NCBI GenBank assembly: GCA_963678675.1
Contig: OY783192.1
Span: 6,954,001 to 7,018,000, forward strand
Length of the DNA: 64,000 nucleotides
Reading direction: 5' to 3'
DNA from: Xiphydria camelus
Lineage: Eukaryota; Arthropoda; Insecta; Hymenoptera; Xiphydriidae
Below are positions 10,759 through 22,309 of this stretch, piece after piece (the first letter of the stretch is position 1; each line of letters opens with the position of its first letter). The translations under genes and the position numbers were made by a program. The notes below the pieces were generated by a model. That model was not told where the DNA came from. It did not search any database and saw only the letters and a list, made by a program, of their open reading frames with translations.

Positions 10759-11067
10759 CGTTGTGTACGAGCAGGGTCGAGTCGCGCGCGAGGTTGGTCA
10801 GTTCACTGTCGGTCAGAGTCTCGTCCGAGGCGTTGCCCGAGGTCGGGGTGTCGCTGAGACCGGCTCCGCTTCCCGGCACGTGGTAGAGGGGATGCTGCTG
10901 GAACGTACGCTGCTTGTGCTGGCTCCCGGTATTATAATGGTTGTGCTGTAGCGATTGGGTCGTCTGGTGATTGTTTTGGAGATACACGCCGCGACCCCGG
11001 AGGTTCGGAGAATTATCTTCGCCCTCACTGCCGCTTAGGCTGTAGGCTGGGTAAAGCCGTCCCTTCC
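10759..11067 (-). CDS. Internal exon of an unidentified host gene
   Basis: On the minus strand a polypyrimidine tract and TTTCTCATTTCAG acceptor precede the exon, and a consensus CG|GTAAGC donor follows it. The exon is 309 bp and enters and leaves in phase 1, so it could be skipped without shifting the frame. It encodes 102 full codons with no stop: KGRLYPAYSLSGSEGEDNSP, then a Gln/His/Asn-rich middle (NNHQTTQSLQHNHYNTGSQ), then an acidic, Ser/Thr-rich end (SDTPTSGNASDETLTDSE followed by LTNLARDSTLLVHN). There is no Cys, membrane segment or recognisable fold. The composition suggests a disordered, possibly phosphorylated region, such as the cytoplasmic part of a neuronal membrane protein, but that is a guess. 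Third-position GC richness fits real coding DNA and contrasts with the transposon relics around it. I do not recognise the gene. Neighbouring exons are not visible, which implies long introns. Confidence 0.85.
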
Positions 11068-14000
11068 CTGAAATGAGAAAGTTTATAATTTAGAGGGACA
11101 ACGTCGCGTTCGATCGTCGAGGAAAGATATTTTCAAACGTCTAATGGATATGCCGCATCTCCTCCGCTCCATTGTCCCTCCTATAGAATGTTATTATCCT
11201 TCTTTCTTTAGCTCGCCACATACATTCGTAGAATCCTCGGTATCGTAATCTAATAATTTTCTATTCTCGACTCTTCTCGGAGATATAAGCGTCATGCGCA
11301 CGGGAGGAAGAGCAGCTTGATTATTAATTTAATCGTTCTATAAAAGAAGGTTAACGAAGTTGGTTATACGCGCGTAACATCCATCAACTGGAAATTAACC
11401 TCGTCACGGTGTGACACAGCTCTTCCACAAAGCGGTGGATGACGATTTAATTTCTACTGAAAGAGCTACTCTGTAAACTATACGAATCGCATTATACGAA
11501 AGCTATTACGGATTCTTTGTAGACCCAGCTCCACGCGCAGTTGGACTCTAAACGAATCGCGTTATACGAAAGCCATTGTGGATTTTTTCAAGGTCAACTT
11601 CGAGTGCGAAAAATCAAATCGGACTAGAAACAAATCGCGAGCTACAGTAGGTGCTACATATTATTATAGCGAAGGTCTATTATCGGGCAAAATGCAATGA
11701 GAGTGAAGGAAAACAGATGAGCAAAGAGAAGTATAGCATGAGCCTTTTATTTCTCCCACGTTGTTCTTCCTTATAACTTTTGGTGTCCCGAACTAATTTT
11801 CCATTTTCTTTTCTTATTTCAAAGTTTAGAAACTACCATACAAGAAAATATTTATATAAATGGTTGCAAAAAATTTGATCACATGTTCGTTGGCGTTAAA
11901 TCCGAAAACCTGAGTGGCCATGGAATGGGTGCCGGAGCTTTGCAAAATATCTCAAAAAATCCTGAACTTGTGTAGCCCAATATGGCTTCGTACCATCGTG
12001 TATGAAAACAAGTTGGCTAAAATGCAGCAACTACCTGAGCATTGAGAGCACCTGACTTTTTTCAGCAAAGCAATTTTCTTTAAAATTAAACATTTTCACG
12101 TCAAGATTAAGTTTCTTGAAACCACTTTCATATATTTTTATATGATAGGTTCTCAGCTTCAAAATAAGAAATAAACATTTAGAATCGACTCGAACAATCA
12201 AAAGTTATAAGCAAAAACAACGAGGGAGAATTAAAAAGCCCGCCCTACATACATCGTTAGATAAAAATAAAGGGGAGAGGGAGGGGCCAGTGAAGACAGA
12301 GAATCCTGTCTATCGGAGGAGACGAACCATTTGTCAAGGAAAGAAGCAACGAAAACGACGTAGGTAGTCGACTTACTTTGAAAATAACACGTCACGTATT
12401 ATAGTCCTGTGGCGCGTGAGGTCCGGAAGGGAGGATATATGTTAGGTACAGGAAGACGCGGAAGGAGGAGGGAGAAGGCAAAACAACCTCGGCCCAACGC
12501 GTCAGTCGTATAGGCAATGCACTTGGATAAACGCAAGAAACGCGACACTTCCGCACCGCGCCAAGGGAGCGAGAGGGCGATTTCCGGTCCTCCGAGCGCG
12601 GCGGATACGTCTCGACCCTTCGGTCATTCTCCGTTTTCGTTAAGTTTCCCTCGATAGGGCGAAGAGAACCGACGTCCACCGCGCCACGCGTTCGTCCGGG
12701 TTCTTCCCGAGAGAAGCTGGAACTTTACCACGCCAGACACGCCGCGACATCGTCGGAATTCGTATTGTGCACGGCTTTTCACGAATTGCTCCCATGGGTG
12801 GTCGTAACTCGTCATCGGCGCGGAGCACGCAGGATTGCAGTCTCCGTTCGAACAGATGTTTCAACGTGGCCAACGAATGGGAACCGGTTCGGTCGGCACG
12901 GTTCGCAGAAAGCCGCCGGGGCAGCACGGAGGAAAGTAATGGAGCAAGTTGCCGCAGCCCAGGCTTCGAGCCGAATCGGATGAAAACATTCGGAACCTAT
13001 ACTTTTCGCGTCACCGATCGATCGCCTCCTCCTCCACCTCTCCCCGGTACGCTCGGACGTTTAAAGCGCGTTGCAGCGTCGCCAGAGGGAAACCGTAATC
13101 GTGCGTACATACAAGGCAACCCCTCACTCTCGGGAGAAACGCCCGGAAAAGGGGTGAGGCTGAAGTGGGAGGTGTACGGGGGATCCATTATAATTAGGTT
13201 TGATCGTGCATACCGTTAATGGATGCAATACATCGACCTGGGTACCAACTCGACCCGTCGCTAACCAAATTATTTCTTCCCCCTTCTCCTCTCGGCAACC
13301 CCTCCCCTCCTCGACGCTCACTCTCCCTGTTTATGCTTTCCCATCCAGCCTACAAACGCCCCGCGCTAAGCAAACTCACGGGGTTTTAACGCTTAACAGG
13401 CTTAGTGATTTTCTAATTGGGTTATGGGAATTGGTGTGGATGGAGAGATTGTGAAAAAAAATGTGCTCCCTGATAAATATTTGGTTCTCGGTGGGTTTTG
13501 ATCGTGTATCCCTTTCTCGGCTGGGTTTCACTCGCACATTTCACTTCGAATTTTGCCGCAAAATTTCAAAGGTTCGTTACCTCGGTGGTAAAATACATTA
13601 CTGAGCTATCAATCTGAATATTGCACATTATACATAACCACGTTTAACGAGAAAGATAATTACGAGATTCTAGCATGATTAGGCTTTGAAATCAAAGTCG
13701 TACCTTATTATGTCGGTGTAATTATCGAACATACGCGTATATTTAAACGGGACGTAAACATCAAAACACCTCTAACTACGCATCTACACCCTTCTCGATC
13801 GCGTTCTTCGTTACACACTCCCATCTCTCAGTCTCTGGAGTAGCACAATGAGGGCCACCGAGAGTTTCGTATTTCGAGAGCGGATTATCCGGTTACCATG
13901 AGGGAACATTATGGGACTATTGCGGTAGGTGTGTGCGTGTGCGTGCAGAAATTTCTTCGTACGTACCCTTTCGTTCGCGCGGATAGGGTGACCTTTATAA

Positions 14001-15454
14001 TTATCGCGTTTGCATACCGCTCGACGATGTAGTCGGTTCGAGTAAAGTTACTCGTGTCCGACCTATACGTTCTCTCCTCCCCTTTCTCCCCTCTCTCCGA
14101 CATACCCGTGACATGCAAAAGAAAATGATTTAAAGCGACGCGACGCCTCGCTAGATTACCTAGTGTTACATTTATGCGGGGTTCAACCACCGCTATATCG
14201 ACAGTTCGCGAGACTCATCCGTTATCGATCGCATCCCTCGGCCGCGACCAGCGTCACTAGGTCACCGAATAAAAGTTTCTTTCCGGTGAGTTATCCGTAG
14301 GAATTACGGTGTGGTTTAAAGGATTAACGGCAAGAACGGAAGAACGTCACGGATACGTAAGACAGTTTCAGGGTATATTTTCGCGACACTAAGGGCATTA
14401 GCGTATGGCTTATAATACGACGCGAACAGAAGAAGCTTCATGTCAAAAATGGTTCATACGTGTGGTATAGAATGGAATAGGGCCGACGCGGTTCAATAAA
14501 TAATTGAAATTCAATGTCGTTTTTCGCGGAACAGGTGTTCGTAATGCGGTCAATTGACACGTTCTCAGAAAATCGAAGTGAAGCATCGGCTCGTGCAAAT
14601 CAATTATGAACGATAAGAAAGAGAGTTCTATTTCTTGAGCGGATATTCCATTAGTAGAGCGTAGATATGTATATAAAATGGCAAATTGGATAGTCTTTTT
14701 AAAGGTTTTATTTCGTTACACAAAATATCTAGAATGTTTCCTCTGATTTTCGAAAGAAATCTTTTTATTATTATATAAATGCGTTTCATGCTTTGGAAAT
14801 AAATTGGCGATTAATTCTCGAGTGAATTGAACCTAATGAGCGACTTTGATGTCAAATGGGTGTACGCGGTACGGAATTATAATTTTCACGTAGAACCGAC
14901 TCCAGACTCATCCATATAAGTGGGTATTTAGGGAAGATACAACCGAAAGATTCTCGCACGTTCTAGATTACCTAAACCGAAGAGCCCGAGGCGTAGTTTC
15001 GTACCTCAAATATTGATCTAAAACCTACATACACTTCGGAACACGAAGGCGAGCTTCTTAATCCCTGTTTCCAAGCGCTCCTTCCCACACACACACACAT
15101 TCCACGTCTTCTCTCTCTCCAATTCACTCCTCGTCCCTCACGCGCTTGTATACATTTAACATCGAGAGGTAGTAAATCCCCGGTTAACAGTAGAATATAG
15201 ATTCTAGACGGTGTATGTCGTCCATTCTAGGGACAACCGTAAATATTGGTCTCGACTGTGTAAACCTCGGAGGATACTGACGAGCATTTTTCAACTCCGC
15301 TACTTCGGAGAGCGAACCTGTTACCTGTAGGAGACAAGTGATCGAACGAAAGCTCCACGCTTTGGTGAAAAGAAAATATTAATTATTACGTATATAATTT
15401 TGAATCATCTTCTTTCTCAACATTAGGTATATATCAAATTATCAATTACAACCA
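11068..15454. other. Probable intron/intergenic stretch upstream (minus sense) of the exon
   Basis: Mostly unique-looking DNA. A GC-rich, CpG-dense block at about 12400-13350 has open frames on both strands (for example 12767-13219) with simple Arg/Ser/Pro-rich translations and no motif, so I do not call genes there. The only internal repeat seen is at 11477-11590. Confidence 0.45.
11477..11590. repeat. Diverged direct repeat, ~42-bp unit
   Basis: The block around ACGAATCGCATTATACGAAA at 11481 is repeated about 71 bp later as ACGAATCGCGTTATACGAAA. Each copy continues into GC(T/C)ATT..GGATT. A shorter third echo (ACAAATCGCGAGC) follows near 11629. Confidence 0.8.
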
Positions 15455-15848
15455 GCGTAAAAAAAAAGTATGGCTGAAGTATGGCGAATATCTGGGAAAG
15501 TTGATAGTTTTCTCAAATCGGCTGAAAAGTAAAAGTTGCTCAACTTTTATCTGTATCTTATTGATTCAATTTTGTTGTGTGAGTCTTCATTATAAACTTA
15601 TAATGACTTGTGCGATAATAGAATATAGTTCATTAGTAATAATTAGAGTTTATAAAAATAATCGATTGAAATAATATCAACCGAGAAGAACAGACATCGG
15701 TAACAGCATAACCTGGAACAAATAATTGAACTCTAATTGAAGAGCGCATCGTTTACCGGCTGAAAGTCTGGAATACGATCCGTAGCCATACATTTTGGTT
15801 TAACTTTTCCCAGACTTCCGTCATACTTTAGCCATACTTTTTTTACGC
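15455..15848. mobile_element. Foldback MITE, GCGTAAAAAAAGTATGGCT ends
   Basis: About 46 bp at the left end, GCGTAAAAAAAAAGTATGGC onward through GAAGTATGGCGAATATCTGG, is inverted at the right end with a few differences. The total length is 394 bp. The interior has no coding frame. No clear target duplication is visible. Confidence 0.8.
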
Positions 15849-15889
15849 GGGAATATAGATTTGATAAGAAACACATCACCATAAGAAAC

Positions 15890-16263
15890 CCTTCCCGAAA
15901 ATAACTACAAGAGACTCATTGTAGGATCTTGCAAGTATGTTATAAGATCGTACCAGATCAATGAAAGAATCTTGTAAGACCATACAAAGGTAATGCAAGA
16001 ATCTGACAGAATCCTATAAGAGACTTGCATCAGCGATGATTGTTATGAATTCGGTTATGCAAGATCATATAACAGGGTAATGTAAGGTTCCTACAAGAAC
16101 CTTACATGATAACTAGTAACTCCAACTCGGTCCTTTCAAGATCATATAGGATCTATGTAAGAAATTGCAAATCATCCAAAATACTTGATAGGATCTTTTA
16201 ACTTTCGCATAAAAATGCTACATATAATATTTTCCTGTGACTCTGCAAGACACGGTCGCATCA
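15890..16263. repeat. Cluster of diverged self-complementary words (AAGATCTTGCAAG type)
   Basis: Variants such as GGATCTTGCAAG, AATCTTGTAAGA, GCAAGAATCTG, GCAAGATCATAT and CAAGATCATATAGGATC recur in both orientations about every 20-40 bp. One full hairpin, GTAAGGTTC..GAACCTTAC, lies at about 16082-16107. The same word type resumes at 17219-17250 on the other side of the element at 16266-17218, so one block was split by that insertion. Confidence 0.6.
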
Positions 16264-16481
16264 TACAGGGTGACATTTTGAAAACTTGCCACCCCAATAT
16301 CTCAGAAAGTTACAGAGATTTTCTAAAAAAAAAAGACGGTTTTGGTAGTAGAGAGGGGGAACTAAAATGACATAATCGGATACGCACCCCCTCCAATCCC
16401 CTTAGGGGTAGCCCCCCCAACTTTATAATCTTAAATAGCAACCGCCCATGTGTGATACAACGTTGGAAAACTCTTTAAAAA

Positions 16482-16559
16482 TCTGTATCCCAGGATAAAA
16501 GTGTATTAAGTCCAATTTGTAATAATTGGACTTAATACACTTTTATCCTGGGGTACAGA
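16482..16559. mobile_element. 78-bp hairpin insertion inside the left arm
   Basis: TCTGTATCCCAGGATAAAAG and the following 13 bases are almost perfectly inverted after a 9-base loop, ending ATCCTGGGGTACAGA. The opposite arm (near 17000-17020) reads straight through CTTTAAAAATGCTTTAC when inverted, without these bases. So this is a discrete insertion at an A-rich site, with AA or AAA possibly duplicated. It is too short to encode anything and is essentially only two terminal repeats. Confidence 0.85.
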
Positions 16560-16714
16560 AATGCTTTACAACAACACCAAATTTTGGTACCTTTCGATGA
16601 GTAGTTTTTGCGCAAATCGAGAAAGAAACTGCTAAAAGTAAGTTCTGTTAATTTATTTATTAAAGGTCAATTAAGTTACAACAAGTTTCTGAAATGATTT
16701 TCATTGATTTTTCG

Positions 16715-16862
16715 AACTTTTTCAAATGTTGTTCTTGAAATTTTGCGTCATTCTTGCGTAATTCTCTATTTCAATTGGTTCATGCTTGCTGGTTGAGTTT
16801 GAAAAACAACAGATTTCAGATGTCCCCATAAGAAGAAATCATAGGGAGTAAGAGATCAGGTG
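16715..16862 (-). pseudogene. DDE-transposase C-terminal relic
   Basis: The minus strand reads LTPYDFFLWGHLKSVVFQTQ, then PASMNQL and, after stops, RKISRTTFEKVRKINENHFR. This follows the common insect Tc1/mariner-like pattern of (S)PDLTPxDFFLWGxLKxxVY near the third catalytic acid, then a helical tail. Only this end of the enzyme survives between the inverted arms. Confidence 0.75.
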
Positions 16863-17250
16863 ATGGAAATCATTTCGAAAATTTATTGTAACGTAATTGT
16901 GAGCTTTAACAAATAAATTGACAAAACTTACTTCTAGCAGTTTCTTTCTCGATTTGCGCGAAAACTACTCATCGAAAGGTACCAAAATTTGATGCTGTTG
17001 TAAAGCATTTTTAAAGAGCTTTCCAACGCTGTATCACACATGGGGGGTTGCTATTTAAGATTACAAAGTTGGGGGGCTACCCCTAAGGGGGTCGGAAGGG
17101 GTGCGTCTCCGATTATGTAATTTTAGTTCCCCCTCTCAACTGTCGAAACCGTATTTTTTTTAGAAAATCTGTAACTTTCTGAGATATTGGGGTGGCAAGT
17201 TTTCAAAATGTCACGCCGTATATGACTCTTGTAGGAAGCTTGTAAAAATA

Positions 17251-17464
17251 TTAGGTTGTAACATAAATTTGGAATAATTCTTGTTTTTTCAGGTGTGTAA
17301 AGCAAATTCAGTGACGTGTTATACCTCATTTGAAAGCTCGTTTTCTTGCGGTTATTTTAAGGTATAAACTGTTTTGCTGTGGTTCGTGGTTAAAAAGTTA
17401 CGCCGTTTAGAACAATGTCGACTCAATGTCAAAAACGTTATTCCAAATTTATGTTACAATCTAA
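17251..17464. mobile_element. 214-bp TA-flanked MITE
   Basis: The terminal repeat TTAGGTTGTAACATAAATTT continues as GGAATAA. It is inverted at the right end with one difference, and TA flanks both sides (17249-17250 and 17465-17466). No coding capacity. It inserted at the edge of the word cluster that ends at 17250. Confidence 0.88.
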
Positions 17465-17655
17465 TATATTCTCTGAGTCTTTATACGAATTGTTCATGCA
17501 TGACCTGTGTCATCCTGTTCCAATTATCTACAAGAATTTTTCTTGGATGATCATGCGAGTTCCTGCATTCATTTTCTTGCATTAATTTTCGGGAGGGACG
17601 TTGATAAATATATATATATGTAGCTATATGTAGTTCAAATTAGTTACGTCATTTA

Positions 17656-17778
17656 GGCCCGTATTCATAGTCACAACTTATAAATAAGCACGACTGAAAT
17701 TGCCGACCAATAAATAACCTCCAATACTGACTGAAGTCCATGCTTATTTATAAGTATAGCGACTATGAATACCGGCCG
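17656..17778. mobile_element. 123-bp foldback MITE, GTATTCATAGTC family
   Basis: The ends GGCCCGTATTCATAGTC and the inverse of GACTATGAATACCGGCC pair, and the arms continue through ACTTATAAATAAGCA. TA is present on both sides (17654-17655 and 17779-17780). A relative with the same terminal word lies at 24217-24343. Confidence 0.85.
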
Positions 17779-17780
17779 TA

Positions 17781-20700
17781 GAGAAAACGATTACATTCAT
17801 ATAAAAATTTGAACGAATACCGTTATATCAAAACCGAATCAAAAAAGATCGCTAGATTATATTTACATGGCTAACAATCGTTAGCTTTATCTAACTTTCA
17901 GAGTTTTCACACCGAGAGAAATACTCGCACCGGAATACATAATACATGCTGCTTTCAGTGTCCCATATGAATCGTTATCGATACGAGCGACAGTTAATTT
18001 TAGACGAATCGATGTAAACGACCAACGTGTTGCCGTAGAAAATATCTCCCGACGGGTTTTTCGATACAGTATATTCGATCGTTCTCTTATTATATTATAC
18101 TTTCCTCTCTCTCCGGACGTCCCCTCCTTTCTCCTCTCCTTCCTCCACCCACGTCCCTCCAATTCAATAGTCAACTGGTTACGACCGTCCATCGATCCCT
18201 TCCCGCGAGAGGTATCGAATAGCCCCTCTCGTTAATATTCTATTAGTTGTCAACGATGGGAGGGGATCAGAGGTCGTTAAAAAAAATCCAGATAAACTTA
18301 TCTGCCAATGAGGATCGTAATACCCTGGCTTGGAAACAGTTACGGAGTTCGATACGAGGAGCGCGCGCATGTAGGTACATATCTACGAAGAGGGTGCAGC
18401 GACACGCGCGTTAACTGTGTTTACTCAGGTTATTTAGATACCGTAACACGTGCGACTTATCTACCGGATTGTCGCTTTATCGGTACTTTGGCTCACGTTG
18501 ATTTTCAAATTTACACAAATCCCATCCCCGATAGCCGCTGGAGGCGGCGATAAATCAAACGAGCCCCGTTGACCGTGGCATTCGAGCGCGCACGATGCCA
18601 GCGCGCCTGCGCGGGAGACAGACGCGCCGATCCCGCCACCTGTTCGCGATCCGGGGGGCGTAGGAATTTGCTCCCGAAGATCTTCCGTCCGCCAGCAGGT
18701 ATATCACCGCGCGCGCGGACCCGTCACACACGCGGCGAGCGAATCTAGGACTCTCCGCGAGAGATCGGCGGGGGATGAATTATTCAGTAGCGGGCCATAA
18801 GTTCAGCCAAATTAGAGTCAAACATCCCCGTCTTTTTTTTCCTCCTCCAGCGGAGGGTTGACTTTTTGTAACAAGTTCACAAATCCTCTTACATCCGTGC
18901 GAGACGTGCCACCGTGGCGGGGCAAGAGCGGCACGAGAGAGGGGCGCGCGCGAGAGGCGGTGGGGGCGAAAGAGGGGGGACGGATCTTCCCTCATCGCGA
19001 GCAAACAGGTTATTATACGCGCGCGGCTCGTCGCGGCAAACACGGCTTCTCAACCGATGACCGCGCGCGATAAAAACGGCGAGTGTGATCGTTGTGTTAG
19101 CTCGAAATAATACGAAACGGTGGGAGAGCGCGGCGTGATGGAAAGATGGGTCGAGGTGTGCAAAAAGAGGACGGGGTGAGCCGCTCGAGGATAATGTTTC
19201 CCAGACATGAACCTGCAGCCGGCAGGCGGCTCCTACAACCCCCGCGTGCGCTGTTTAAACTTCGCCCGGCTCTCTGCGCTTTTATTTGCCCCCGTAATAT
19301 CATGATATTAAGTGACTACCGTCACTCCCGCCACGTGGGTAAATAGAGAGGACACCCATTCCCCCCCTCCACCCTCCTTACCGCCATGATTTAATGCACC
19401 GGCTTGCTCGCACGCGGGATCATCCCGAACTGAACGGTGTGTCTCTGCGGTTACGTGTTTTTATCCGGGTCAAATTTTTACGGCTAATTCTCTCTCTCTC
19501 TTTCTCTCTCTCTTTACAGCCCCTCGACACGGCGCGCACCGCCCGTTTATACTCGACGACTTCCGCTCCCGGAATTCGAGTTTCGAAATATGACGTGGGA
19601 GGACGCAGTGTCACACGCGCAACTGGTTCGTAAACGCCCCTCCTGTCCCGCGCCTCGTCCCAATCGACGAACGCTTAAGCATCGAACGACAGTTTGGTGC
19701 GAGAAGACGGATGTGTATGATGTGTACGGGATAATCCGGGGTCTCTCAGTATACGCGATTTAACGTGTTGCGCCAAAGTTGGATGGCGTGGAGTGGGATA
19801 TAGAGAAGTTCGAATTGGGATAGGCGCACGCGCGGCGAGTTAAGGAGATTCACCAGAGTCTCAAAAATGTGGAGAAATACATGAAATTTACGCTGGATGT
19901 TCTTTGCATATGGGTATATGCATGGGTACCTATATGCTACTTTTTGTTTCACAATTTCCATTGGTATCAATTTTTAAAAAATTCAATGTATACTTCGTAT
20001 ACTTAACATAAACTTTTATGGCGTGCACGAAAAATTTTGAACTTTTGTCGCTGAAACGAAGTAGAAAATGTAGAAAAAAAATTTGAAAAGCTATTCTAAT
20101 ATTCGATTATAATTTTGGAATATCTTATGCGAAACATCAGATTATTTTACTACACTGTTTGTTATCAATAAACAATTGAAATAGTGGATGTGATCATTTT
20201 TTACAGTGAAAAACAAATGCAGAGAAGAAACGTGGCAACATTCAGATATATGTACATGCGCGGAGAATTCTCCATGGGCGCGCACTTGCCATGGTTACCT
20301 TTGACTGACTATACTGGTTCAGCTGATAGTAGCCATGAAATTTTTACGCGACCAACTATTTAAAATTGAACCATGTTACCACGTGGAAAGACAACACGGC
20401 GAATATTTTCCTCTTTAATTTATACTGTACGCGCGCGTCCAACGGTGAACCAAACAGGGGTAATAAATGGAATAAATAGAATAAATGGAATAAGTGGAAG
20501 AAATGGAATAAATAAAATAAATAAAATTCAGTGCTTCATCACGACGTTTTTCGTGAGAATAGCATGAGTCTGCGATGAAGTTAGGATTAAATCTTGGTAT
20601 AAATCAACCGCGATAGTCTCTCTTCGAAAACTATACGCATAGTTTCCGTAGGAAATTGCAACATCGGCATCGATATTGCATCTCTCGATCGGCCTCCTTC

Positions 20701-21110
20701 TCTTCTCTCGCATCTAAACTGTCTTCCAACTCGTCTACCGCGTTCGCTATAATACCGACCCGCAAAGTTCCTTCCGCTCGCGCAGACTCGCTTTACGCCG
20801 AGGAATCGGTTAATTAATTAGTAAGAAGACTGATTAGAACGCGCGCCGGTATCTTGTTCCGACGACTCGCACCCCTCTAGCTTCCACGCGAGGCAGCAAC
20901 GGGGTTGCATCGCGGCCGAGCATGGAAATTGCACGCGAGGGCTTCTCCTCCTAATGTAAGTTTACCCAGCGGTAACTTCGAGTTGATGGGGGACTACACA
21001 GGAATTTCGAGAAAGAGGGTGATTCGGGACGAGCGGTATGGTACCACGTGCCCATATTAAGCCGGATGCAGAGCCCCGTGTTAATGAAACATAGAAACAA
21101 ATAAGAGCAG
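17781..21110. other. Non-repetitive stretch with a CpG-rich core
   Basis: GC- and CpG-rich from about 18370 to 19700, with a CT-rich run at 19488-19517. It is otherwise AT-rich. Open frames in the GC-rich core are short, on both strands and without motif, so no gene is called. A promoter or first exon could lie here, but nothing in the sequence proves it. Confidence 0.4.
20461..20528. repeat. Short tandem repeat (AATGGAATAA-like)
   Basis: About seven imperfect units of the form ATAAATGGA or ATAAATAGA lie in tandem, degrading into ATAAATAAA at the right end. Confidence 0.85.
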
Positions 21111-21111
21111 T

Positions 21112-21428
21112 CACGGAGAAAAAGGATTAGCAAAAAATCATGGAAAAATCCATGAATTTGTACAGTTATCCTAGTAACGGGACTTCTCGAGGTGAAATGT
21201 TTAAGTTTTTAATAGACCAAAGCGTACTTTTTAGGTCATAACAGTACAAACATCAGTTTATACGGTAGAATTTACCAATCTCCCGTTAACATGTGTCGGG
21301 TGTTTACGGGTTTATACTGTAACAGACTGTAAAAAGTACGCTGTGTCTATTAACAAATTTAATGTTCTACTTCGAGGAGCCCTGTTACTAGGATTTACTC
21401 TGAAAATTACTAATCCTTTTTCTTTGTG
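21112..21428. mobile_element. Foldback MITE, CACGGAGAAAA-type ends
   Basis: CACGGAGAAAAAGGATTAG at the left is inverted as CTAATCCTTTTTCTTTGTG at the right. Further arm matches include ATCCTAGTAAC, TTAATAGAC and GCGTACTTTTTA. The interior has no frame of note. Confidence 0.8.
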
Positions 21429-21450
21429 GTCGATCGCACATCAGTGTCTA

Positions 21451-22083
21451 TTCGAGGAAACTTGACACAGGCGATATCCCGTAGAACACTCTAAACCGTA
21501 CGCTATTGGTTGTCGACTTGAGGATCCTGTAATGATTGGTTCTAACGACTTACCAGTACCCGGCAATCGTTTCTTTAGAAAATCCCTCAGTCCTGTCCCT
21601 CTAGTAGCCGTAAAAACATGGCGGGGGTCGCGTCCGAAAGCGATGTCGAATATCGTAGCCCTCAAATTGTTGAAAATTATTAGGTGTACAACTTTGCTTG
21701 CTTCCGCCGTTTTCTTAATGATGATAGATAGGAAAAACGGCGGGAGCAAAGTTGTACATCTAATATTAGGTTTCGATATGTATCCTTAAACTTAAAATAT
21801 TTTGCTTCTTGGCGACTATTATTACGCGTCTCATTTTTGCGATGGTAACTGGGGAGTGCTCATTTCGGAACGCAATAACCCTAACCAGTGTTTGACATTT
21901 CCCGCGTGGCCACGTGTTTACACGCGTCTGTCCAGCGATCAGGGCTTAGGGTTTTTCTACTGAAACGATTGCGGGCGGGTACTGGTGTGTTGCTAGAGCC
22001 AATCATTGCAGCCTTCTTAAGTCGACAATCACAATAGGTTTAAAGTATACTATTGCATGTCGCTTATGTCAAGCTTCCTCGAA
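21451..22083. mobile_element. 633-bp TA-flanked foldback element
   Basis: TTCGAGGAAACTTGACACAG is inverted at the right end as TTCGAGGAAGCTTGACATAA, with TA at 21449-21450 and 22084-22085. The arms run about 150 bp and include TTGTCGACTT, GCAATGATTGG-type and CCAGTACCCG blocks. The middle holds a second, smaller hairpin element. Confidence 0.8.
21680..21763. mobile_element. 84-bp hairpin MITE nested in the foldback
   Basis: TTAGGTGTACAACTTTGCTT and the following GCTTCCGCCGTTTTC are inverted after a loop of about 17 bases, and TA flanks both ends (21678-21679 and 21764-21765). The terminal word resembles mariner-type ends. It has no internal sequence beyond its arms. Confidence 0.82.
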
Positions 22084-22094
22084 TACGTACTGTA

Positions 22095-22307
22095 CTCCCA
22101 GCGTCACGGATTCTGTCACTCTGGTGACCTTTTAAAGTCATTTTTAAACACACTGGAAAATGAACAATTAATTCTCATGCTCTCGTTAGCTACGACAGCG
22201 GTTGCTCTGGTTAATGACACAGCATGAGAATTGATTGATCATTGGTTGGTACGTTTAAAAATGATATTTTAAAAAGTTAACAACGACAGAATTCCTGACG
22301 CCGGGAG
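22095..22307. mobile_element. 213-bp MITE, CTCCCAGCGTCACGG family (copy 1)
   Basis: CTCCCAGCGTCACGGATTCT is inverted at the right end as CTCCCGGCGTCAGGAATTCT, with TA on both sides (22093-22094 and 22308-22309). A second copy with the same ends and matching interior (GCTCTCGTTAGCTACG) lies at 27258-27457. It sits only 9 bp from the previous element. Confidence 0.9.
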
Positions 22308-22309
22308 TA

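Larger units (their letters stand above)
16266..17218. mobile_element. TA-flanked element with ~400-bp inverted arms
   Basis: The ends CAGGGTGACATTTTGAAAAC and the inverse of GTTTTCAAAATGTCACGCCG are flanked by TA (16264-16265 and 17219-17220). The two arms match across most of their length, including blocks around CTTGCCACCCCAATATCTCA, GTAGCCCCCC and AGAAAGAAACTGCT. The central 16690-16900 is not palindromic and holds a transposase tail on the minus strand. This is an IS630/Tc1/mariner-type foldback derivative whose catalytic domain has been lost. Confidence 0.88.

Noticed and set aside
10526..10987. 153-codon frame including the exon, read through the donor site
   Set aside because: It starts at a GTG inside the exon and continues into intron sequence past a strong GTAAGC donor. 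The spliced exon 10759-11067 explains the coding signal better.
12767..13219. 150-codon open frame on the plus strand
   Set aside because: Competing frames are open on the minus strand and the sequence has no motif or splice boundaries. It is a GC-rich chance frame.
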